NCBI GenBank assembly: GCA_050011195.1
Contig: JBEKJO010000005.1
Location: forward strand, 1 to 64,000
Length of the DNA stretch: 64,000 bases
Direction of reading: 5' to 3'
Origin: PALSA-1440 sp050011195
Lineage (GTDB): Bacteria; Verrucomicrobiota; Verrucomicrobiia; Limisphaerales; UBA8199
Below the pieces are notes generated by a model. The model saw only the letters and a list, made by a program, of their open reading frames with translations. It was not told where the DNA came from and made no database searches. The position numbers were made by a program, and so were the translations under genes. Positions 10,062-17,208 of this stretch are shown piece by piece (position 1 is the stretch's first letter; every line of letters begins with the position of its first letter).

Positions 10062-11495
10062 ATGAGCGCGAGAATCTTGCTGATCGAAGACGATCTGAGT
10101 GTCGCGGCCAGTTTGAAAAAGGAATTGGAAACGGAGGGCTACGACACAGTAATGGCCAGCCGGGGTGACGACGGTTTGGCTCAAGCCCGGGGCCAAGCTT
10201 TTGATGTGGTGATTACCGACCTGAAAATGCCGGGGTTGACCGGCTTTGAGTTGGTCGAACAACTCCACAGCTCCAAACCCAAGCTGCCCATCATTCTGAT
10301 GACCGCTTTCGGCACCACCGAAACCGCCATTGAAGCTACCAAACTCGGCGCCTTTGACTACCTGCTCAAGCCGTTTGACATGGCTCACCTCCTGAAGCTT
10401 GTCGGCCAAGCGATGGTCTGCAATCGGTTCCTGTCCGCCCCATTGGAAATGGGCCAGACGCTCTCCACCCAGGCGGCTATCGTGGGCAGTGGCCGAGCCA
10501 TGCAAGCCCTTTACAAAGAGATCGGGCTGGCCGCGGCTTCCCCGGTGACCGTGCTGTTGCGCGGAGAGACCGGCGCTGGCAAGGAACTGGTGGCCAAGGC
10601 CATCCACCAGCACAGCCGCCGGGCCAGCCAGCCCTTCATCGCCGTCAGTTGCACCGCCATCCCGGAGACCTTGTTGGAAAGTGAGTTGTTCGGCCATGAG
10701 CGGGGCGCTTTCACCGGCGCGCACGCGCGCCGCATCGGCCGTTTCGAGCAAGCCCACCAGGGCACAATCTTTCAGGATGAAGTCGGCGATTTGAGCCCGA
10801 GCACCCAAGTCAAATTGCTGCGGGTGCTGCAAGAGAAATGCCTTCAACGGGTGGGCGGCAACCAGCGCGTTTCGGTGGACGTGCGGGTCCTGGCCGCAAC
10901 CCATCGGGACCTGGAAACCGCCATGGAAGCGCAGCAATTTCGGGAAGACCTCTTTTACCGCTTGAGCGCCCTGACCATTTGGCTGCCGCCGCTGCGGGAG
11001 CGTTTGGAAGATGTTCCCGCCCTGGTCAGCTACTTCCTCCGCCGCGCCGCCTTGGAAATAGCCGTCGAGGCGCCTTCCATTCATCCCCAAGCCGTGGCTT
11101 TCTTGCAGTCCCAACCATGGCCGGGCAATGTGCGTGAACTGGAAAACGTCATCTGTCATGCCCTCCTGCTGGCCCGAGACCATCCCATCAGCCTGGCCCA
11201 CGTGCAACACGTCTGTGCCAGAACCCGGCGACCGCTGGCACCCAAGGAGCCCCTGGCGTCGGATTACCTGGCTGGGTTGCTCTCCAAGGCGGAGCAGGGC
11301 GAGATCGCCCATGTGCGGGCCAAAATCATGGAAGATGTCGAACGAGAGTTGTTTGCTCAAGCGATCCGCCGGGCCGGAGGCAATCAGGCCAAAGCGGGCC
11401 GCTGGCTTGGCGTAACGCGTACGACCATGCGCGAGAAACTCACCCACTTCGGCTTGCACCCGGCGGCCAGCCAGCCGGGCACAACGGCACCCTGA
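10062..11495 (+). CDS. NtrC-family sigma-54-dependent response regulator
   Basis: A 477-residue protein with the full NtrC layout. The receiver spans residues 1-120 (IEDD; phospho-Asp in VVITDLKMPG; LLKPFD). The AAA+ domain spans about 130-370, with Walker A GETGAGKE, an intact sigma-54-contact loop GAFTGA, Walker B GTIFQDEVGDL, and the FREDLFYRLS and PWPGNVREL motifs. The C-terminal Fis-type helix-turn-helix contains AIRRAGGNQAKAGRWLGVTR. It should activate sigma-54 promoters when phosphorylated by the upstream kinase. Walker B has Gln where Leu is usual, but the catalytic DE is kept. Its targets are unknown. Confidence 0.93.
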   Translation: MSARILLIEDDLSVAASLKKELETEGYDTVMASRGDDGLAQARGQAFDVVITDLKMPGLTGFELVEQLHSSKPKLPIILMTAFGTTETAIEATKLGAFDYLLKPFDMAHLLKLVGQAMVCNRFLSAPLEMGQTLSTQAAIVGSGRAMQALYKEIGLAAASPVTVLLRGETGAGKELVAKAIHQHSRRASQPFIAVSCTAIPETLLESELFGHERGAFTGAHARRIGRFEQAHQGTIFQDEVGDLSPSTQVKLLRVLQEKCLQRVGGNQRVSVDVRVLAATHRDLETAMEAQQFREDLFYRLSALTIWLPPLRERLEDVPALVSYFLRRAALEIAVEAPSIHPQAVAFLQSQPWPGNVRELENVICHALLLARDHPISLAHVQHVCARTRRPLAPKEPLASDYLAGLLSKAEQGEIAHVRAKIMEDVERELFAQAIRRAGGNQAKAGRWLGVTRTTMREKLTHFGLHPAASQPGTTAP

Positions 11496-12062
11496 TTGGC
11501 GCAATACCCATCCGCAAGCGATCCTCCGGCTCGCCGCCCAGCCCGCGTGGGTCCTTCCAAGCCAGCCTTCCTGAAGCTTGAACGTGCGTTCAGTGACAGC
11601 GACGGAGATTCAAAAGGCAATGGCAGGCACAAGCGACGATGCTCTCTCGTCGTGTCACCGCCATCGCCGAAGATGGTCTATCCTGAACTTCAATACAGTG
11701 ACCACCACTTCCTACGGCAGATACTGTCCGAAATGGACAATCAAGCCGCCAGTGGCCTGTGCATTGCAAATTGCTGAATTGAATAATCGGAGGCAAATCG
11801 GACGCAAGAGCCCTATCATGGGGTATGAATATTTTTGCAGAAGACACAGGTTGAGCCGCTTGGGCGGGTGAGCCACCGGGTGGCCAGTATGTTTTCCGTC
11901 AGTCGGCGTCAGTCGGCGTCAGTTCTGTCGTCAGTTGTCGGCTTGCCAACTCCTTGAAAACTACCCACAACGAGCCCACAAAACCGCCCGTGACATAGCA
12001 ACCAGAGGGCGCAGAAACGCCTGTTTTACCGAAGGAAAGTGAAGCTTTTCGAGGAAATTAAA
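11496..12062. other. Non-coding stretch with a small direct repeat
   Basis: About 560 bases between the NtrC-like gene and the tRNA. The frames here show no protein-like composition. The unit AGTCGGCGTC occurs twice in a row at 11901-11920, flanked by partial copies up to about 11940. No terminator with a clear U-tract was found. Confidence 0.4.
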
Positions 12063-12139
12063 TGGTCGGGGCGGTGAGATTTGAACTCACGACCTTCTGA
12101 ACCCCATTCAGACGCGCTACCAAGCTACGCTACGCCCCG
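12063..12139 (-). tRNA. tRNA-Pro (anticodon GGG)
   Basis: Read on the minus strand, a 77-base cloverleaf starts CGGGGCG and ends CGCCCCG, followed by A and an encoded CCA. The D arm contains AGCTTGGTAGCGC. The anticodon stem TCTGA/TCAGA encloses the loop ATGGGGT, giving anticodon GGG (reads CCC and CCU). The T arm carries GTTCAAATC. The 7-bp acceptor stem pairs completely, so it looks functional. It lies just downstream of lpdA on the same strand. Confidence 0.95.
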
Positions 12140-12233
12140 AACTATTCCGCCGGTCGTACTGCACCGGACCGGCAGGCAGAAATAGTACTCCGCGAGAGTT
12201 TGAATTCAACAACTAAGTGGTGGTTCGTTCGGT

Positions 12234-12354
12234 GTGATTGGTGACTGGAGGATGGCTCTGCGATCCTTCGTTTGCATCCCCAGTCCAAGCGTGTGTGGTG
12301 GCGGCTGCTTGCCCGAGAGCGTCCAGCGGATGCGTGAAGCCAGTCACCAGTCAC
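12234..12354. repeat. Element bounded by inverted GTGACTG/CAGTCAC heptads
   Basis: GTGATTGGTGACTGG at 12234-12248 is nearly the exact reverse complement of CCAGTCACCAGTCAC at 12340-12354. Each arm is two 7-base units. The 91-base centre shows no gene. The right arm supplies the TGA stop codon of lpdA (12351-12353). It resembles the other inverted heptad pairs in this window. Confidence 0.7.
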
Positions 12355-13769
12355 TCCAACCTCCTCCGCACCATGGTATGAGTGGCGTGTCCGTAAAAGG
12401 CCTCGGCGGCTTCCATGAGGGTCTCGGACAGAGTGGGGTGCGGATGAACGGCCAAGGCCAGGTCTTTTGCCGTCGCCCCCATCTCGATGGCGAGGACGCC
12501 CTCGGCGATCAGTTCGCCGGCCCCCTGCCCTACAATGCCGACGCCGAGAATGCGCTCGCTGTCCGGGTCGATAATCAGCTTGGTCAACCCTTCGGGGCGG
12601 TCGAAGGACAACGCACGGCCTGAGGCCGCCCACGGGAACTTGCTGACTTGCGCGGCGATGCCTTTGGCCTTGGCTTCGGCCTCCGTCAATCCGCACCAGG
12701 CGACTTCCGGGTCGGTGAAGACAACCGCCGGGATGGTGACATCAACAAACGCGCTCTGCTCGCCGACGATGACTTCCACCGCGATCCGCCCTTCCTTGGC
12801 CGCTTTGTGGGCGAGCAACACGCCGCCGGCGATGTCGCCAATCGCGTAAATCGCCGGGTCGGTTGTTTGCTGCTTCTCGTTGACATGGATAAACCCCTTT
12901 TCGTCGAAGGAAACCCTGGTGTTTTCCAGGCCGAGGTCCTCGGCGTTGGGCGCGCGGCCAACAGCGACGAGGACGCGGTCGTACAGTTCCTCCTTGTTTT
13001 GGCCGTCCGTCTCGGACTGGACTTTGATTTGTTTGCCGCTGGTGGACATCCTGCCTACGCGGGACTTAAGCCGCACTTCCTTAAAGGCCTTTTCGGCGTA
13101 AGCGATGATGGGCCGGGCGAGATCGGGGTCGGCGCCGGCGAGAATGCTGTCAAGGGCCTCGAGCAAAACGACTTTGCTGCCGAGGGTGGCATAAACGGTC
13201 CCGAGCTCCATGCCGATGTATCCACCGCCGATCACCAGCAGGTTGTCGGGGATGTCTTCGACTTCGAGGGCCTCGGTCGAAGTCATCACGCGCGGGTTGC
13301 CCAGATCGAAATCCCGGGGCATGGCGGCTTTGGAGCCGACGGCAATGATGGCGTGGTCGTATTTGACGAATTGCTGGCCTTGCCCGGTCTCGACGCGCAA
13401 GGTGCGTGAGTCTTCGAAGTAACCGCGCCCCTGCATGACCTGGACGCCGCGCATCTTCGCCAGTTGGGCAATGCCGCCGGCCAGCCGGGTGAGAATGGAT
13501 TCCTTCCAGGTCCGCAGTTTGGCCACATCGATGCTCGGTGCGGCGAACAAGATGCCGCGACGTTCGGACTCTCGCGCGGAGGTGATGGTGTGGGCCGCGT
13601 GCAGGAGCGCCTTCGACGGGATGCAGCCCTGGTTCAAACAGACGCCGCCCAGGCGTTTGTCGCGCTCGACCAGGATGACTTTCTTGCCGAGGTCCGCCGC
13701 GTAAAAGGCCGCGGCATAACCGCCCGGCCCCGCGCCCACAACTACGATTTCAGTCTTTATTGGGTCCAT
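12351..13769 (-). CDS. lpdA: Dihydrolipoyl dehydrogenase (E3)
   Basis: A 472-residue flavoprotein disulfide reductase that reoxidises dihydrolipoamide on E2, using FAD and NAD. Visible motifs are the FAD-binding VVVGAGPGGYAAA, the redox-active disulfide in GGVCLNQGCIPSK, the NAD-binding VIGGGYIGMELG, the second FAD contact YAIGDIAG, and the C-terminal active-site His in VHPHPTLSE. The start at 13769 (MDPIKTEIVVVG) puts the Rossmann fold at the N-terminus as in the family. It lies downstream of aceF with a repeat-bearing 126-base gap. The extreme C-terminus and stop codon run into a heptad repeat. Confidence 0.95.
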   Translation of the reverse strand: MDPIKTEIVVVGAGPGGYAAAFYAADLGKKVILVERDKRLGGVCLNQGCIPSKALLHAAHTITSARESERRGILFAAPSIDVAKLRTWKESILTRLAGGIAQLAKMRGVQVMQGRGYFEDSRTLRVETGQGQQFVKYDHAIIAVGSKAAMPRDFDLGNPRVMTSTEALEVEDIPDNLLVIGGGYIGMELGTVYATLGSKVVLLEALDSILAGADPDLARPIIAYAEKAFKEVRLKSRVGRMSTSGKQIKVQSETDGQNKEELYDRVLVAVGRAPNAEDLGLENTRVSFDEKGFIHVNEKQQTTDPAIYAIGDIAGGVLLAHKAAKEGRIAVEVIVGEQSAFVDVTIPAVVFTDPEVAWCGLTEAEAKAKGIAAQVSKFPWAASGRALSFDRPEGLTKLIIDPDSERILGVGIVGQGAGELIAEGVLAIEMGATAKDLALAVHPHPTLSETLMEAAEAFYGHATHTMVRRRLE

Positions 13770-13801
13770 AAGCAAAAAGGAGCAAAAAGCGGAGCAAGGA
13801 A

Positions 13802-13885
13802 GTGTGGGAGTATTGGAGTGATGCAGCGGGCCGGCAGCGGCTGTCGCGCGTCGTCCCGTCACTCCACCACTCGATCACTCCACAC
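13802..13885. repeat. Inverted GGAGTGA-type heptad repeats between aceF and lpdA
   Basis: The left arm 13802-13823 (GGAGTATTGGAGTGATG core) and right arm 13857-13885 (CACTCCACCACTCGATCACT core) are imperfect reverse complements made of 7-8 base units. They could fold into a hairpin in the aceF-lpdA mRNA. The same family recurs at 45257-45342. Confidence 0.65.
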
Positions 13886-13895
13886 TTTCGCAGGC

Positions 13896-15197
13896 TCATA
13901 TCTTTACATCTTCTTCTTTGAAGTTCTCGAAGCCCTGCACCAGTTCCACGGTGAAGCGCGCGGCGGCAGCGCCGTCGATCACGCGATGGTCATAGGAAAG
14001 GGCCAGCGGCAACATCAATCGCGGCTCGATCTTGTTGTCGCGAACGACCGCCTTCAACACCGCGCGGCCCAGGCCGAGGATGGCCACCTGCGGCTTGTTC
14101 ACAATGGGCGTAAACTGGCCGCTGCCGATGCCGCCCTGATTGGAAATGGTGAAGGTGCCGCCGTTCAGCTCTGCAGCCGACACTTTGCGCGCGCGGGCTT
14201 TGCCGGCCAGGTCCTCCAGCTCGCGGGACAGCTCAAGCAAGCTCTTCTTATCCGCGTCGCGGATCACCGGCACAATCAGGCCCGCTTCCGTATCCACCGC
14301 AATGCCGACGTGGCAATACTGTTTGAAGACAATTTCCCGCGCCACTTCGTCGAGGCTGGCATTGAAAATGGGATGCTTCTTGAGGGTATCCACGACCACC
14401 TTCAAGGCAAACGAGGTCAAGGTGAGCCGCACGCCCTTTTGTTCGAAGGCAGCGGCGTATTTCTTCCGCAAGGCCATCAGCGCCGTAATGTCGGCCTCGT
14501 CGAATTGGGTGACGCGCGGAGTGGTGGTCCAGCTTTCCGCCAACCGCCGGGCGATGACCTCGCGGAGGGGTGAAAGTGGCGCTTTTGAGATCGGGCCCCA
14601 TCGGGAGAAATCAATTTGCTCCGGTGCGGGTCTGGGGGCCGAAGCCCCGGCCAGCGCGGCGGCCCGGGGTGCAGCCGCGAGCCGCTGCAGCTTCTGGATG
14701 TAGGCGCGCACATCCTCCAGCATGATCCGGCCCCCGCGGGCGCTGCCGCGCACCCGGGTGAGGTCAATGCCCAAATCGCGCGCCATCTTGCGGAGCGACG
14801 GGGCAGCGGCGGTCGCCGTTGCTGCCTTTGCCTCGGAGCCTGGTTCCAGGACTTCCCCTTCGGGGGCGCCCGGCATCTGTTGCGGCGAAGGCGTCTGGAT
14901 GAGTCTCTCGCGACTGCGCACCGGGGCCGGCTCAGGCTTGGCAGCCGCCGGGGCGCCGACGACGGCGTTGTCACCGAGCGAAAGAATCCGCTGTCCGACT
15001 CTTATCTTGTCGCCAGGCTTCACGAAGATTTGCGCAACCGTGCCGGCGGCGGTGGACGGAATGGTCGCCACCGCCTTCTCGTTCTCCAATTCAAGGATGG
15101 GCTGGTCTTTGGTGATCGTGTCGCCCTCTTTGACGAACAAGTTCACCACCGTGCCCGAATCAGCGCCTTCACCCAGATGAGGAAGTTTTAAGTCCAT
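13896..15197 (-). CDS. aceF: Dihydrolipoamide acetyltransferase (pyruvate dehydrogenase E2)
   Basis: A 433-residue E2. A single lipoyl domain (residues about 1-75) has the lipoylated Lys in ELENEKAVATI. After a linker comes the E3/E1-binding domain (SLRKMARDLGIDLTRVRGSA, about 125-160). The catalytic acyltransferase domain fills the C-terminus, with the active-site DHRVIDGAAAARF. The start at 15197 (MDLKLPHLGEG) is the only one giving an intact lipoyl domain. It belongs to the aceE-SDR-uxuA-aceF-lpdA cluster, and the lipoate ligase that should modify it is encoded divergently at 20037. Confidence 0.94.
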   Translation of the reverse strand: MDLKLPHLGEGADSGTVVNLFVKEGDTITKDQPILELENEKAVATIPSTAAGTVAQIFVKPGDKIRVGQRILSLGDNAVVGAPAAAKPEPAPVRSRERLIQTPSPQQMPGAPEGEVLEPGSEAKAATATAAAPSLRKMARDLGIDLTRVRGSARGGRIMLEDVRAYIQKLQRLAAAPRAAALAGASAPRPAPEQIDFSRWGPISKAPLSPLREVIARRLAESWTTTPRVTQFDEADITALMALRKKYAAAFEQKGVRLTLTSFALKVVVDTLKKHPIFNASLDEVAREIVFKQYCHVGIAVDTEAGLIVPVIRDADKKSLLELSRELEDLAGKARARKVSAAELNGGTFTISNQGGIGSGQFTPIVNKPQVAILGLGRAVLKAVVRDNKIEPRLMLPLALSYDHRVIDGAAAARFTVELVQGFENFKEEDVKI

Positions 15198-15246
15198 ACT
15201 TTGGTGCGCAGCAATTTGCCCCAAAAGCGCCTGACTGCCAGCAAAA

Positions 15247-16320
15247 TCAAACGCCACAGGCTTGCATCCCCGCCCGCAGATAGCCGAGGGCGTAGGCCAT
15301 GCCGGCGTGCCAGGGAGCGGCACAGGCCATCTGCGGCGCGTGATCGGGGATGACCACACCGTTGAACCCGTTCTGCCGCAAGATGCGCAGGACGCGAAGG
15401 ACGTCCACGTCCCCATCATCAATGAACGTCTCCTTGTAAGATGGCGCCTTGCCGCGGACATTGCGCAGATGCACGTAGGCCAGCTTGCCTTGCCGGCTGC
15501 AGGTGTCGGCCACATCGTAGATATCACCTTCTGTCATCTCGGCCAGCGTGCCGACGCAGAACTCGAGCGCGTTGCGCGGGCTGGGCTTGAGGTCGAGCAG
15601 CTTCTGGCAGAGGCGCGGCTGATAAACCAACCGCGGCTGCCCGCGAATGGTAGGGACAGGTGGATCATCCGGATGTGCCGCCAGGGTCACGCCCGCCTCC
15701 TCAGCGACCGGGATTACTTCATCGAGAAACCCCTTGAGCCTCTGCCAAAGCTGGTCCGTGGTGGCTGAAGAGACGGTGCCCGGCGGTGCGCCGCGGTCAT
15801 AGACCATGTTCCACGCCATCCCGTTCGGCATCGGCTTGTCGAACGGGCCGTCCATGCCGACGGCTTCGGCGCCACCGCGGGCGAAAGGGCCTTTGACCCG
15901 GCCAGCGACACCGGCGATGGAGAAGTTGTAGCCGAAAATGGGAATGCCGGCCTTGCCGACGTTGCGGATGATGGTCTTGACGTTTTCCAGATGGAGCCCC
16001 TTCTTGGGCCCGTCCAGCAGGATGTCGTGCCAGTGTGCGGGATCGAAGTTTTCGATGGCTTCGAGTTCGAGCCCGGCAGTGTTGATCTGCCGTCTCAGAG
16101 CCGCGAGTTCCTCGTAAGTCCACAATTGGTCCGGGTCGCCGGCCAGTCCCCAGCCGGTATCATCGCCGACCGGCTGGTCGCCCGGCTGATTGCTGCGGGA
16201 GGAGCGAAAGTAATCCACCAGGTGTGCGACGACGTGGGAGCAGCCGCACTGTTTGGCGAACCGGTAGTGCTCTTCGTTCAATTGGTGGCGATAGAGTCCG
16301 AGGCCAAGGTTCATAGGCAC
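15247..16320 (-). CDS. uxuA: Mannonate dehydratase
   Basis: A 357-residue TIM-barrel protein of the UxuA family, which dehydrates D-mannonate to 2-keto-3-deoxygluconate with a divalent metal. Family-typical stretches are IPIFGYNFSIAGVAGR, VTLAAHPDDPP, NALEFCVGTLAEM, YVHLRNVRG and the C-terminal VVIPDHAPQM. The usual metal-ligand Cys and His positions appear present. It ends about 50 bases before aceF and starts about 40 bases after the SDR gene, so it sits inside the pyruvate dehydrogenase cluster. Routing sugar-acid catabolism to pyruvate would explain the grouping. The start could be either of two nearby Met codons (16320 or 16314). Confidence 0.88.
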   Translation of the reverse strand: MPMNLGLGLYRHQLNEEHYRFAKQCGCSHVVAHLVDYFRSSRSNQPGDQPVGDDTGWGLAGDPDQLWTYEELAALRRQINTAGLELEAIENFDPAHWHDILLDGPKKGLHLENVKTIIRNVGKAGIPIFGYNFSIAGVAGRVKGPFARGGAEAVGMDGPFDKPMPNGMAWNMVYDRGAPPGTVSSATTDQLWQRLKGFLDEVIPVAEEAGVTLAAHPDDPPVPTIRGQPRLVYQPRLCQKLLDLKPSPRNALEFCVGTLAEMTEGDIYDVADTCSRQGKLAYVHLRNVRGKAPSYKETFIDDGDVDVLRVLRILRQNGFNGVVIPDHAPQMACAAPWHAGMAYALGYLRAGMQACGV

Positions 16321-16357
16321 CGCATGATTCGTGAATAGGGCACCGTCGTCGGCTGGA

Positions 16358-17167
16358 TCAGAATCCGATGCTCACGCCCCCGTCCACCGGCAGGACTGCC
16401 CCCGTCACGAACTTCGCCGCGGGCGAGCACAAATAGACAGCCGCCGCGCCGACATCGTCCGGTTCTCCGAATCTGCCGAGCGGTGTGCGAGCCAGAATTC
16501 GCCGCTTGCGCGCCGGGTCGCCCGCCATCGCCTGGCGCGTCATATTCGTCTCAATCCACCCGGGTGCGATGGCGTTGACGCGCACGCCGGAGGGCGACAC
16601 TTCCGTTGCCAGCGCGCGCACCATGCCGAGACAGGCGCTTTTGGCAGCCCCGTAGGCAAACACATTGGGAACGCCGAAGAGGGAGGCCATGGAAGCGATG
16701 AAGATAATCGAACCGTGCCTGCGCTGCAGCATTCCGGGCAGCACGGCGCGCGTGAGCGCGTGGGAACCCAGCACGTGCGTCTGAAGCACAGCAAGGAATT
16801 CTTCTACGCTTGTCTCCAAGGAAGGCTTCTTCAAATGGACGCCGGCATTGTTGACCAGAATAGTAATCGGCCCAAACAGTGCTTCAGCCCTGGCAACCAC
16901 CCTGGCCGTGTCCTTGAACCTGGCAACGTCGCAAACCACAAAACCGGCCTGAGGACCAATCGCCGCAGCCGCCTTCTTCAGCAGCGCCGCCCTGCGCCCC
17001 GCCAGAACTACCCTGGCCCCAGCCGAAGCCATGCACCGGGCGACGGCCAGACCCAGCCCTGTGCCACCGCCCGTGATCAGCGCGATTTCACCCTCCAGAC
17101 GGAAAGGATTGTCCCCACTGGCAATGGTCACCGATTGCGTGGTTGGTTTCATTTCGCCTGTGCTCAT
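16358..17167 (-). CDS. SDR-family oxidoreductase, possibly fructuronate/mannonate oxidoreductase
   Basis: A classical short-chain dehydrogenase of about 269 residues. The NAD(P)-binding motif TGGGTGLG is near the N-terminus, with NNAGVH after beta-4. The catalytic Ser region is FIASMASL and the active-site pair is in YGAAKSA. INAIAPGWIETNM and GAVLPVDGG match the family C-terminus. Its place beside a mannonate dehydratase suggests fructuronate to mannonate reduction, as for the SDR-type UxuB of Bacillus, but the substrate is inferred from context only. The start at 17167 (MSTGEMKPTTQ) is one of two likely choices; 17152 is the other. Confidence 0.85.
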   Translation of the reverse strand: MSTGEMKPTTQSVTIASGDNPFRLEGEIALITGGGTGLGLAVARCMASAGARVVLAGRRAALLKKAAAAIGPQAGFVVCDVARFKDTARVVARAEALFGPITILVNNAGVHLKKPSLETSVEEFLAVLQTHVLGSHALTRAVLPGMLQRRHGSIIFIASMASLFGVPNVFAYGAAKSACLGMVRALATEVSPSGVRVNAIAPGWIETNMTRQAMAGDPARKRRILARTPLGRFGEPDDVGAAAVYLCSPAAKFVTGAVLPVDGGVSIGF

Positions 17168-17208
17168 TCCGCGCCAGTGAGAAGTAAATATCCTGCCAGC
17201 ATCACCCT

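Noticed and set aside
11578..11871. Possible 97-residue protein
   Set aside because: It has a mixed Arg/Ser-rich composition with no ribosome-binding site or motif; overlapping frames are equally open.
12149..12173. Terminator between lpdA and tRNA-Pro
   Set aside because: GCCGGTC/GACCGGC can pair, but no T-run follows on the minus strand, so lpdA may read through into the tRNA.
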